A stretch of DNA of 14,329 nt from CAZSMC01 sp964607755 (GTDB lineage Bacteria; Zhuqueibacterota; Zhuqueibacteria; Residuimicrobiales; Krinioviventaceae). The notes beneath the pieces were generated by a model that had not been told where the DNA came from, did no database searches, and saw nothing but the letters and a program-made list of their open reading frames with translations. The stretch spans positions 1-14,329 of the forward strand of contig CAZSMC010000090.1 of assembly GCA_964607755.1 (NCBI GenBank), read 5' to 3'. Position numbers and translations under genes: made by a program. Every line of letters begins with the position of its first letter. Position 1 is the first letter of the stretch. Shown here one piece after another: positions 6,801 to 14,266 of the stretch.

Positions 6801-9625
6801 CTTCTGTATCCTGGACTCCGGATGCTTATAAAGGTCCAGCCAATACCCTCCAGGCCAGTTCCTCCTTTAATGACAATCCGTTGCAAAACTCACCGGTAAC
6901 CTGGCATTTTCCGGAGATCGATGTTGATCCGCAAAAATCAAGCATCACCGCCACCAGTCCGGTTCCTGCAGACGGAATCACAGAATCAGAAATTGTTGTG
7001 ACCTTGCGAAACAGTGACAATGAGCCGGCCGGTTCCGGCTTGACGGTTAAACTTTCTGCAGACGGCACGGGACACACGTTCCGGTCGCCGGATTCAACAA
7101 CAGATGAAAACGGACAAATTCTGGCTTTTCTAAAGAGTACAGTTCCAGGTACAAAAAGAATAACCGCCATTGTAACCGGACTTTTTTTGACATTGAATCA
7201 ACAAGCCGAAGTGGTGTTTGAGAGCACAGAACAGGTTGCCGAGCGTTTGGTTTATGTTGACGGTAACAATCAAGCTGCAACCGTAAACAGCACGATTGCA
7301 ACTCCCCTGCAAGTGAAAGTGCTGGATACAAACGACCTTCCGGTACCAAACTATCCTGTCGAGTATGTTGTGACCCAGGGAGATGCTTCAATTAACGGGG
7401 GAACCAGTTTTATCGACACCACAGCGGCAACCGGAATTGCCCAGGCTGTGGTTACACTTGGCAGAAAATCAGGAACGGTACATGTTGAGGCACGGGCAGA
7501 AGAACTTGATAATTCGCCGATTCAATTTACCATCGAGGCGCGTCCTGGCGAAGCGCGAAATGTGTCCATTATCTCCGGGAATAATCAAGAAGGTACTGCC
7601 GGCCAAAAATTGATAAATCCACTGGTTGTGCAAGTGGCCGATGTGTATGCGAATCCGATTCCCGAATATCCGGTGCAATTTCGCACAAAATCCGGGGACA
7701 GTCATTTTGACGGCTCATCATCCACTGTTGTTCAGAGCGATTCTGCAGGTCATGCCAGTGCGGCGGTGACTCTTGGTCAAGCAGCCGGCACGCACAAGAT
7801 CGAGGCGAAGACGAGTTTCGCTTCTGTTATTTTTACTCTAATTGTTCACGAACCTCGCTTGCCAGACGTGGCAAAGTCCGGTTTACGCGCAACCTCTCCG
7901 GTGTTGCCGGATGGCCTGGATCGTTCAGAAATCACTGTCACTATCCGCGATCAACATGGTGAAGTGTTGCCTGGAGTGGGCGTTCGGGTTAATGCGACCG
8001 GCGCCAACAATGTGCTGGTACAGCCCGATTCGATAACAGACTCGGAAGGAAAAACCCGTGCCTATCTCTCTGCAACCACTGAAGGCGACCGTCTGGTCAT
8101 GGCTTATATTATTCCTGATAATCGAGTGGTGGAAGAAAAAGCTGTGGTGTCTTTTTCCTGGGGTGAACCAGAGCTTTTTATGATCTCTGGAAATGCACAG
8201 ACGGGTACGGTTGGCGAATATGCTCCCTCTCCGTTAGCCGTAAAATTGAGCAGCAACAATCGACCGCTGGCAAATCAAAAAGTTACTTTCTCTGTCGTTG
8301 AGGGCGGCGGGGCTTTTGATGGCAAGCCCAGCGTCGAAACCATTACTGACTCGGCTGGTCTGGCTTCTGTTCAATATAAAATCGGCAAAAAAGCAGGATT
8401 GAATAGAGTGAAAGTGAGCTCCGAAATTACCCAGGGTGAAAAAAGCTTTGAAATTTACGGCAACTCAGGTGAACCGGCATCGCTAGTGAAACTTGCCGGT
8501 GACGGGCAAAATGTTCGCACGCTGAGCGTGCTGCCGGAAACTTTAAAGGTCGCTGTGCATGATAAATTTGCAAATTGTATTGCTCATGAAAAAGTCACCT
8601 TCACTGCAATAGATGGGGGACAAATTATCACCAGCCAGCCCGTATTGTCCGATTCACTCGGCCGGGCAGTAACGCAAGCTGCCGTCGGAAAGCGTAGCGG
8701 AGACTATACGTTTAGAGCCCAAACAGACAATGGCGCGATGGCTCTGTTTCGTGCCACAGCGATGGAACAAAACAGCGCTCCTCAAATTCTTTCTTTCTTT
8801 CCTCAGGATACGGATCTACATGTCAATTATGGCGAAAGAGTAATCTTTAAAATTATAGAAGCGGCTGACATGGATGAAGACCCGCTTTTTTATTCGTGGC
8901 TGCTCAACGGCCGGCAAGTGAGTCAAAAAACAACTTTTGAACTCTTTCTTAGCCAGGCATTTCCGAACCAGAATACTGTCACTTGTTTGGTTACCGATCA
9001 TCGTGATACCACGAGTGTGACCTGGAACATGACTGTCAATCCGACAAAAGTAGAATTGTCTTCTTTTACGGCAAACTATGACAGAGAAAATGGTATTATA
9101 GTGCAATGGCACGTGGCCCAACATAACGACACAAAGGCGTTCCGTTTGTGGCAAAGCAAAACAGAAAATAGAAACGATGCTGCAGTGATTCGTCAAGTCG
9201 GGCGCAAATCAGCGAAAGAAGCGCGCTATTCAATCCAACAAGATGAGAATATCACACCTGGCACTTATTTTTATTGGCTCGAAGACATTGCACACAATGG
9301 TCACACAACTATGCACGGACCGGTGCAGGTTACCGTCACAGCACCGGAACATTTTGTGCTTTATCAAAATTTCCCCAATCCATTCAATCCTCTAACCACA
9401 ATTGTTTTTGACTGCCCAAAAACCCAGCCGGTTTCTTTAATTGTCTTTAATCAAAACGGTCAGATCATTAGGACGCTGAAAACAGGAACGGTCAAAGCCG
9501 GCGTGCACCGCGTTATCTGGGATGCCCGGGATGAGCATGGAAATGTTGTGCCTTCTGGAGTGTATTTTGTGAACTTGCGCGCTGAAAATTTCCACCAGAC
9601 ACGTAAGATATTATTGATGAAATGA
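3857..9625 (+). CDS. Giant secreted multidomain surface protein: LamG-like, FG-GAP/VCBS, UnbV/ASPIC, Ig-like repeats, type IX sorting domain
   Basis: 1,922 residues, probably exported by Sec and then type IX secretion to the cell surface. Residues 1-23 are a signal peptide, probably cut after FLSA. Residues 24-220 look like a LamG/concanavalin-type lectin fold. Residues 250-600 carry seven calcium-binding DxDxDG-type FG-GAP motifs starting at about 261, 316, 368, 423, 473, 529 and 585. Residues 614-705 match UnbV/ASPIC (CRTAC1-like). Residues 713-1638 hold nine Ig-like domains; two (from 1019 and 1333) have the Big_1/invasin signature ATSPVxxDGxxxSEI. A PKD-like domain (1639-1730) and an FN3-like domain (1731-1830) follow. 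The last 90 residues, from FVLYQNFPNPFNP, are the type IX sorting domain with FlgD-like fold. No enzyme motif is seen. The likely role is adhesion or glycan binding. The start is preceded by AAAGG at 3846-3850. It faces the rhamnosidase operon across the hydrolase remnants. Confidence 0.88.
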   Translation: MKSSRLFVLVTIFIFLTSGFLSAENTRLIFEHSLSNDNGKGFSTIENLNGKFDANGWQSTDPDITNGSKLKITFNDRLPQVGTIEWTIRNFDPYNQSDYSRHHVALVTSTEDFDRRFYENGSWLYLRTGESYRKPDGSCSFRIDCSPMGVDRRSQPHILDWKKWDKNASYRFKIEYDLYQLRFYIDDQLIRKVDFEGQSQRFKYLYLSGDPTYPSLVGPIYSNLKVYTTNTEIIYSDKTGSLNLEGLGYPDFAGHGLTVGDVNGDGLEDIYVGNCSQGKCLRDILYIQQPDGTFTDETLERGVADECCTHGVIFFDADNDGDLDLFNANTWEPNQLYINDGNGYFTEESFSRGIEDIDGETRGAVVFDANNDGWLDIFAANWGMQNELYINDGTGHFTREYWGAEGAIEDVETIGTQGVTVSDIDNDGDYDLYICKREKANELYINENGRFREAASERGVDVGRRSDGATFADIDNDGDMDLFVANSRQPDYKGDMLLHIFVNNGNGYFTDKTTDYDIAMEGYTAQLFDADNDGYLDLFRLRNTVYNPTACTVLNINDGQGQFRSAGYCGAALIASDSRGCLVRDVDHDGDMDMYITTKNFENIYLENETPQTGHYIQISTKGPAGDTGGVGSKIDVYEDGYLGHPTRLLGHREVTTAVGYLSGSGLVQHFGLGQRSFCDVRITLVDGTVIEREHVAANQRIEIALQQDFTQLRAVSGDNQSGYINQKLQQPLVVCLTDQDDNPVSDETITFVVTEGDATIEGSASVQTNVDGEASATVVLGNAPGSVTIEVRHETAKNSPVVFTAIAQVPDIALNKVSGDQQTGQVGEQLPQPVSVVAQYTTGQPVAGENIVFTIKSGGGNFAGDTTTSVATDAQGKAAAYWILGPNLGQQTCHAELNGLAVEFQATALTGDPHQIKEISGDGQNVQPGVAFADSFKVQIVDRFDHPVRNHPVSFQITNGNGILNDNGQFFGQVTNHSGYASVSWTPDAYKGPANTLQASSSFNDNPLQNSPVTWHFPEIDVDPQKSSITATSPVPADGITESEIVVTLRNSDNEPAGSGLTVKLSADGTGHTFRSPDSTTDENGQILAFLKSTVPGTKRITAIVTGLFLTLNQQAEVVFESTEQVAERLVYVDGNNQAATVNSTIATPLQVKVLDTNDLPVPNYPVEYVVTQGDASINGGTSFIDTTAATGIAQAVVTLGRKSGTVHVEARAEELDNSPIQFTIEARPGEARNVSIISGNNQEGTAGQKLINPLVVQVADVYANPIPEYPVQFRTKSGDSHFDGSSSTVVQSDSAGHASAAVTLGQAAGTHKIEAKTSFASVIFTLIVHEPRLPDVAKSGLRATSPVLPDGLDRSEITVTIRDQHGEVLPGVGVRVNATGANNVLVQPDSITDSEGKTRAYLSATTEGDRLVMAYIIPDNRVVEEKAVVSFSWGEPELFMISGNAQTGTVGEYAPSPLAVKLSSNNRPLANQKVTFSVVEGGGAFDGKPSVETITDSAGLASVQYKIGKKAGLNRVKVSSEITQGEKSFEIYGNSGEPASLVKLAGDGQNVRTLSVLPETLKVAVHDKFANCIAHEKVTFTAIDGGQIITSQPVLSDSLGRAVTQAAVGKRSGDYTFRAQTDNGAMALFRATAMEQNSAPQILSFFPQDTDLHVNYGERVIFKIIEAADMDEDPLFYSWLLNGRQVSQKTTFELFLSQAFPNQNTVTCLVTDHRDTTSVTWNMTVNPTKVELSSFTANYDRENGIIVQWHVAQHNDTKAFRLWQSKTENRNDAAVIRQVGRKSAKEARYSIQQDENITPGTYFYWLEDIAHNGHTTMHGPVQVTVTAPEHFVLYQNFPNPFNPLTTIVFDCPKTQPVSLIVFNQNGQIIRTLKTGTVKAGVHRVIWDARDEHGNVVPSGVYFVNLRAENFHQTRKILLMK
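5993..8770 (+). repeat. Array of nine Ig-like domains within the giant protein
   Basis: Repeat starts (protein residues) are about 713, 815, 917, 1019, 1128, 1233, 1333, 1438 and 1540, so each unit is roughly 100 residues (about 300 bp). Seven units begin with a SGDxQ/SGNxQ-like motif (GDNQ, GDQQ, GDGQ, DGNNQ, GNNQ, GNAQ, GDGQ). Units 4 and 7 instead begin ATSPVxxDGxxxSEI. The DNA has diverged too far for obvious nucleotide repeats, so these are old duplications. The array is a stalk between the FG-GAP head and the sorting domain. Confidence 0.75.
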
Positions 9626-9726
9626 AAAATTGATATGGGCACTGGCTAATATACCATTCTCTTAATCTCCTGTCATTTCCGGCCCGAGTTGCAAACCAAT
9701 TTATCCAACCATCAAAACAAAAGCCA

Positions 9727-9756
9727 CTTCCTGGCATTATATTGACTGCCAGGAAG
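9727..9756. terminator. Perfect 10-bp hairpin after the giant gene
   Basis: CTTCCTGGCA (9727-9736) pairs perfectly with TGCCAGGAAG (9747-9756) around a 10-base loop, 101 bp after the giant-gene stop. There is no T-run on either side, so it is not a classical intrinsic terminator. It may stabilise the mRNA 3' end or end transcription with Rho. Confidence 0.4.
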
Positions 9757-9792
9757 AACGGATGCTTGTCAGATCCAGGAAAATTTTACTAA

Positions 9793-10254
9793 TTTTATGA
9801 AATTGACGGTTTGGTGATAATGGAAGCAGAGCATGCCAGCCATTACAATCACTGGTATAAAGCCGATATGCCTTCTGGCACCGGGATGAAAGCGGATTCG
9901 GCCGGCGCCTGGAAAGGCGGCGTTCTGCGATTTGATATTCAATTCAAACATCCCGGTAAATATGCCCTTTGGGTGCTGGGACGAAAGAATCCGGATGACG
10001 GCAAGTGGAGCGGCGATACTAAATCGGCATGGACCCAGGAGGTCTGGCCTGATTATAAAGAGTGGTCTCATGGTGGCTTGAAAGAAAATATCGAGATGGT
10101 TGCCAATCCCGCGCTTTTCACTTATGCCATTCCGTTTTTCACCCACGATGGCGGCGGATTCAAGGAATTCGATAGCCCGGACTTGAGCGATGAATTCTAC
10201 GTTCGTTATGCCCAGTTTTCGTCTTTTAATGCAATCTGGCTGGCATTACGATTC
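9793..10254 (+). pseudogene. Glycoside hydrolase remnant: CBM-like fragment joined to GH31 core fragment
   Basis: The frame opens after a stop at 9790 with FYEIDGLVIMEAEHAS, the start of a sugar-binding-type domain usually found inside larger hydrolases, and reaches HPGKYALWVLGRKNP by about 9992. From about 10003 it reads KWSGDTKSAW, then GGLKENIEM and IPFFTHDGGGF. This matches the GH31 (alpha-glucosidase/alpha-xylosidase) segment around the acid/base aspartate (WxGD) and the HDxGGF motif. It continues with the region DLSDEFYVRYAQFSSFN and then loses similarity. GH31 enzymes are normally over 600 residues. Here the N-terminal half, the catalytic nucleophile and the C-terminus are absent. No good start codon or ribosome binding site exists; the possible TTG at 9811 is internal to the domain. 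The frame stays open to 10407 but the tail after about 10260 is not recognisable. I read it as a decayed, internally deleted gene. Confidence 0.6.
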
Positions 10255-10362
10255 GACTCAAAATATAACTTTTGTGAAATTGTCTGCATCGACAAAAAGC
10301 GAGATAAAAGTATTAATACATTAATTGGACAAGATGATAATAATCAATTTACAGGAGGTAGG

Positions 10363-10957
10363 ATGTTGCGAAAACGTGTATATGGGTACTTTTTTTTCTC
10401 GGACTAATTTTTGGCAATTTATGTTTAGCACGAGATTTTCCGGTTTACAGCTCGGTTCCGGAAAAAGAGATGGCCTACACAAATGTTACGGTGGATTTCA
10501 GCAGGCCTGTGCGACCCTGGGATGGATTCGGAGTCAATTACGTCGAAACGTGCCAGACGCGCGATTATTCCGAGTGGGCGCAGGATTACGGCGGTTTTAG
10601 CTTGTTAGATGAATCTGAAAAGCAGCAGGTGACATGCTGTCAATCACACGGAAAATGCTGGATAAAAACGGTCTGCACAAAGTCCGGGTAACCCCGGGCG
10701 AAACACAAAACTGGCACCGGTTTCATATGTGGGGATACGCTCCGGCCATTATAGCGAATGAAGACGCTCTCGCCAGGCTTGGACTCATCTCCAGTCACAG
10801 TTTTGTTTTTTACCGTGAACGTGCAAGCCGGTTCTACGGCGACTGGCGGAGCAATGGCGTTGATATGCTTCGGCTTGCCAAAGGCACTGCCGGAAACAAA
10901 TATGAAGACTTGCATTATCTTTTCTTAATTTTTGATTTCGGGATCAAGATAAAATAA
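10363..10957 (+). pseudogene. Broken secreted glycoside hydrolase, probably clan GH-A (GH30-like)
   Basis: A consensus AGGAGG (10353-10358) precedes an ATG at 10363, but that frame stops after 14 codons. Adding one A to the AAAA run at 10371-10374 restores a signal peptide (start MLRK, core VLFFLGLIFGNLCLA) ending near 10430. The second frame then reads MAYTNVTVDFSRPVRPWDGFGVNYVET to about 10630. A second shift there moves to the frame starting at 10634 (KMLDKNGLHKVRVTPGETQNW, HRFHMWGYAPAI, GLISSHSF, RFYGDWRS), which ends at 10957. The WDGFG start and TPGETxNW/MWGYA segments resemble secreted clan GH-A hydrolases known to me from this group of bacteria. In those, well over 100 residues including catalytic glutamates lie between the two parts. 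The middle and C-terminus are therefore missing. It is a pseudogene, unless sequencing errors explain the single-base shift; they cannot explain the missing middle. Confidence 0.6.
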
Positions 10958-10974
10958 ATCTCTGGCTGTATAAA

Positions 10975-11009
10975 AAAATGTCCCGGAAGCTAAAAACCCG
11001 GGACATTTT
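10975..11009 (-). terminator. Rho-independent terminator of the rhamnosidase operon (bidirectional)
   Basis: AAAATGTCCCGG (10975-10986) pairs perfectly over 12 bp with CCGGGACATTTT (10998-11009), with an 11-base loop. On the minus strand the stem is followed by a run of seven T (10972-10978), the classical form. It lies 36 bp after the stop of the small secreted-protein gene. The plus-strand side is also T-tailed, so it could stop read-through from the hydrolase remnant. Confidence 0.85.
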
Positions 11010-11044
11010 AACCAACTCTTCAAATTAAGCTGAAAATAGAGCTT

Positions 11045-11452
11045 TTATTTGATCGTTATTTTCATCGTGCCGGTTTCGCCAACTGCGTTTTCAGGCATCT
11101 CCTCATTGACGATTTCTTTTCCTTCTTTGTCAATAGCGGTAAAATCAAGATTGAGAGTTTCGCCAACCGGCGCGTCATTTGGAATAGGTCCCTGCAAAAT
11201 CCAGACATTTTTTTCGGCTGTAGTATCCGGATACAGGCTATACTCCGGTGCATCCCAGCGGTATTCGCGCACGTAAAGGGTGACCTTGCTGATATCTTCC
11301 TGCTCACCTGTAAATACTGCCTTGACTGTCACCGTATCTCCGATTGCAGCTTCATCCGGCTCGATACTGGCTTGCACAAGTTCAGTCTGCCCGGCAATTC
11401 CCATACTTGCTAATAAAAACAATACAATAACACACATCAAACCTCGTGTCAT
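11045..11452 (-). CDS. Small secreted beta-sandwich protein of unknown function
   Basis: A 135-residue exported protein. Residues 1-20 (MTRGLMCVIVLFLLASMGIA) are a signal peptide. There is no lipobox, so it is probably periplasmic or secreted. The mature part, with QASIEPDEAAIGDTVTVKAVF and later VGETLNLDFTAID and TGTMKITIK, has the alternating pattern of an Ig-like/carbohydrate-binding beta-sandwich. No family assignment is possible by eye. I chose ATG 11452 because AAGGAGG (CCTCC at 11457-11461 on the plus strand) precedes it by four bases, and the signal peptide then starts correctly. An upstream ATG at 11479 overlaps the rhamnosidase stop as ATGA but has a polar start and no such site. 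The gene starts 23 bp after the rhamnosidase stop and ends before a strong terminator, so it is the last gene of a two-gene operon. It may bind the same glycan or assist the enzyme. Confidence 0.72.
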   Translation of the reverse strand: MTRGLMCVIVLFLLASMGIAGQTELVQASIEPDEAAIGDTVTVKAVFTGEQEDISKVTLYVREYRWDAPEYSLYPDTTAEKNVWILQGPIPNDAPVGETLNLDFTAIDKEGKEIVNEEMPENAVGETGTMKITIK

Positions 11453-11475
11453 AATGCCTCCTTTTTTTTGATTTT

Positions 11476-14232
11476 TCATTGAGAATATCGAAACACATAT
11501 TCGCCTGATCCGACTTTAATAAGCACTTTATTTCCTTTTTGTTCATGAGACAAAATTCCCTTTGCTTCTGACAGAGATTTGCCGCTTTCTTCTACCAGTT
11601 CCGTTTCAGCGTCCGGAAGAAGGATTGTCGCTGAGGTGTTGGCTGGAATGGTCACTTTTAGCTCGAACGTGCCGTCATTCAGTGTCCAGCCGGAACCAAC
11701 CTTGCCATAGAGAGAGTGATGCTCTGCCCTGGCGTAATCCAGTCCGCCACCCGGATGAGGTTGAATAATGATGTGCTTGTAACCGGGCTGGTCAGGATCG
11801 ATTTCAATTCCGGCAACCACCCTGTACAGCCATTCGCCAATGGCACCATAAGCATAGTGATTGAACGAATTCATGCCCGGATTTTGAAATGTGCCGTCCG
11901 GCTTGATACCATCCCAGCGTTCCCAAATGGTTGTGGCATTTTTGGTGATCGGATATAACCAGGACGGATACTCTTTACGATTTAAAAGCATGAACGCCTC
12001 GTCGTAATAGCCGTATTCGCCGAGCACGTGGCATATTTGCGGCGTGCCTAAAAATCCGGTTGTGATATGCTTGAACCCATTCACATCGTTGGCAAGACGT
12101 TGGGCGGCGTTTTTGCGCAAGGAATCCGGAAGAAGATCGAACGCCAGTGCCAGCGAATAGGCGGTTTGCGTGTTCGACGCCACCCGGCCGTTCGGCGTGA
12201 CAAATTCATTGATAAAAACAGTTTTGATGTTTTCAAAGAGTTCAGAATATTTTTCAACATCTTGTTTTTTATCCAGAATTTTTGCCGTGCGGATGAGCAG
12301 ATCAGTAGACCGCGCAAAATAGGCCTGAGAAATCAGATCTTTTGACGTGGTGGCGCCGGGGTAATCGGAACGGTCTGTGGAAAACGCCAGCCAGTCGCCA
12401 AAAGTAAAATCAGTATTCCAGAAATAACTGTCCCCGGCACGAAACGCCATGTAATCCACCCAGCCTTTCATGCAATCGTATTGCTCTTCTAAAATTCGCT
12501 TGTCACCGTAAGAGAGGTAAACCGTCCAGGGAACGATCAAAGCGGCATCGGCCCAGCCGGCGGCTGCAGACTGACCTTTGTCTTCTTTGTAAGACAGGCA
12601 ATTTGGGATAACGTGAGGGATTTCACCACGCGCCTGCTGGTCTGCGCTGACGTCTTTGAGCCATTTCGTGTAAAATCCGGCAACATCGGCATTGAAACAG
12701 GCGGTGCGGGCAAAGACCTGGGCATCGCCAGTCCAGCCAAGACGCTCATCGCGTTGCGGGCAGTCTGTGGGAACATCCAGGAAATTTCCTTTTTGACCCC
12801 ATTTTATGTTATGCTGAAGTTGATTGATCATGTCATTCGAACACTCGAACGTGCCAGTCGGCTCGATGTCGGAATGCACCACAATTCCGGTGAGGTCATC
12901 AAGCGTTAACTCGCCGGGATAATTATCCACAGCAACATATCGAAATCCTTGAAACGTGAAACGCGGTTCATAAACTTCTTTGCCTGTTCCTTTCAGCGTA
13001 TAACTGTTTGTTTGATCGGCAGCGCGCAAGTTCTCTGTATAAAAATTGCCTTCCCTGTCCAGCACCTCGGCATGACGCAAGGTGATAGTGCGGCCTCTTT
13101 CACCTTCCACTTGCATTCTTATCCAGCCGACCATGTTCTGCCCTATATCGACGACCGTATCTCCTTCAGGCGTGACAAGAATGTCAATCGGCTTGATCTT
13201 TTCGATTTTGAGGATCGGAGGACCGGCAGGGGCAATAAGATTATCTTTTGGAAAAGATTGTATATTGACGCCTTTCCAGTCACTGTCATCAAATGAAGCG
13301 GTTGTCCAGCCTTGCTTTTCCAGGCGCGCATCGTAGTTTGCGCCATTGTAAATATCCGAAGCCAGGATGGGGCCGGTGGAACATGTCCAGGTGTCGTCCG
13401 TGCCAAAAGTCTCGATGTCACCGTTCTCATATTCTACTGTGATTTGAGCGAGCAGAGCCAGTTTTCTGCCGTAGGTATTTCGCTGAGTTTGAAATCCCAG
13501 ATTACCCCGGTACCAGCCATCACCGAGAAAAACGCCGACCGCGTTGTCGCCGGATTGGAGCAGAGAAGTGACATCGTAGGTCTGGTACTGGATGTGTTCC
13601 TGATAGGCTGTCCAGCCAGGGGTAAAAACCTGCTCGCCAACGCGCTTGCCGTTCAAATGCATTTCATACAGACCATGAGCCGTAACATAAGCGCGTGCTT
13701 TTTTTATGTCATTTTCCAGTGAAAATGTCGTGCGCAGCATGGGGCAGGGATTTGAGACCGAATAGTCCTCGACCAGATCCGGTTCTATCCACTCTGCCTT
13801 CCAGGCTTTCGCTTCCAAAAGCCCCATTTCCCAGAACGACGGTTCACTCCATTCACTTTCACCGTTCTCCGTCCACACCTTGACCCGCCAGTAAACCCGT
13901 TGGCCGGAACGCAGCGGTTCACCCTGGTATTCCACCTGCACAGATTGATCGGATTTGACTTGTCCGGTTTTCCATAAAAGATTATTACCGGATTCGAGGT
14001 TTTCTTCTGTTAACGCAACTTGAATGGCATAAGCCTGCTGCATCACATTTCGTTCAGACGATTGCAACTGCCAGCCCAATCTGGGCTTGACAACATCAAT
14101 ACCCAGGGGATTTGTTTTGTACTCGCAGATTAAATTGGTAATCCGCACATCTGCATTTGCAGATGCAACATTTTTAAAAGAAATGAGCACAAAACAGCAA
14201 AAAATGACAAACAGAAAGAAACGGGAATTCAT
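11476..14232 (-). CDS. Secreted GH78 alpha-L-rhamnosidase
   Basis: It hydrolyses terminal alpha-L-rhamnose with inversion. The protein has 918 residues. Residues 1-24 are a signal peptide (cut near VASA). An FN3-like N-terminal domain (about 28-137) contains the family start CEYKTNPLGIDVVKPRLGWQL. The rhamnosidase_N beta-sandwich spans about 165-330 (YEMHLNGKRVGEQVFTPGWT, GVFLGDGWYRG). A further beta domain has VDIGQNMVGW near 370. The (alpha/alpha)6 catalytic domain begins near 455. Glu496 in CPQRDERLGWTGD is the expected general acid, and Glu771 in TTIWERWDG is the expected general base, as in Streptomyces avermitilis Rha78A. A C-terminal beta domain follows from about 810. I chose ATG 14232 over an upstream in-frame TTG (14259) because GAGGTG precedes it and the signal peptide begins there. 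No type IX sorting domain is present. It leads an operon with the small secreted protein. Confidence 0.93.
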   Translation of the reverse strand: MNSRFFLFVIFCCFVLISFKNVASANADVRITNLICEYKTNPLGIDVVKPRLGWQLQSSERNVMQQAYAIQVALTEENLESGNNLLWKTGQVKSDQSVQVEYQGEPLRSGQRVYWRVKVWTENGESEWSEPSFWEMGLLEAKAWKAEWIEPDLVEDYSVSNPCPMLRTTFSLENDIKKARAYVTAHGLYEMHLNGKRVGEQVFTPGWTAYQEHIQYQTYDVTSLLQSGDNAVGVFLGDGWYRGNLGFQTQRNTYGRKLALLAQITVEYENGDIETFGTDDTWTCSTGPILASDIYNGANYDARLEKQGWTTASFDDSDWKGVNIQSFPKDNLIAPAGPPILKIEKIKPIDILVTPEGDTVVDIGQNMVGWIRMQVEGERGRTITLRHAEVLDREGNFYTENLRAADQTNSYTLKGTGKEVYEPRFTFQGFRYVAVDNYPGELTLDDLTGIVVHSDIEPTGTFECSNDMINQLQHNIKWGQKGNFLDVPTDCPQRDERLGWTGDAQVFARTACFNADVAGFYTKWLKDVSADQQARGEIPHVIPNCLSYKEDKGQSAAAGWADAALIVPWTVYLSYGDKRILEEQYDCMKGWVDYMAFRAGDSYFWNTDFTFGDWLAFSTDRSDYPGATTSKDLISQAYFARSTDLLIRTAKILDKKQDVEKYSELFENIKTVFINEFVTPNGRVASNTQTAYSLALAFDLLPDSLRKNAAQRLANDVNGFKHITTGFLGTPQICHVLGEYGYYDEAFMLLNRKEYPSWLYPITKNATTIWERWDGIKPDGTFQNPGMNSFNHYAYGAIGEWLYRVVAGIEIDPDQPGYKHIIIQPHPGGGLDYARAEHHSLYGKVGSGWTLNDGTFELKVTIPANTSATILLPDAETELVEESGKSLSEAKGILSHEQKGNKVLIKVGSGEYVFRYSQ

Positions 14233-14266
14233 AAGGCACCTCTTTGTTTTTGGATTCAATTTGCAA

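Noticed and set aside
5993..8770. CRISPR-like or minisatellite repeat in the Ig-like array
   Set aside because: The periodicity is about 300 bp and visible only at protein level; there are no short identical repeats with spacers.
11453..11479. ATG at 11479 as start of the small secreted protein
   Set aside because: It would overlap the rhamnosidase stop as ATGA, but it puts nine polar residues before the signal peptide, and the AAGGAGG site fits the internal ATG at 11452.
12067..13722. Plus-strand frames antisense to the rhamnosidase
   Set aside because: They are antisense shadows of a conserved intact GH78 gene, with no ribosome binding sites or signal peptides.
14233..14259. TTG at 14259 as start of the rhamnosidase
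   Set aside because: The nine added residues precede a clear signal peptide, and GAGGTG lies correctly before the ATG at 14232.
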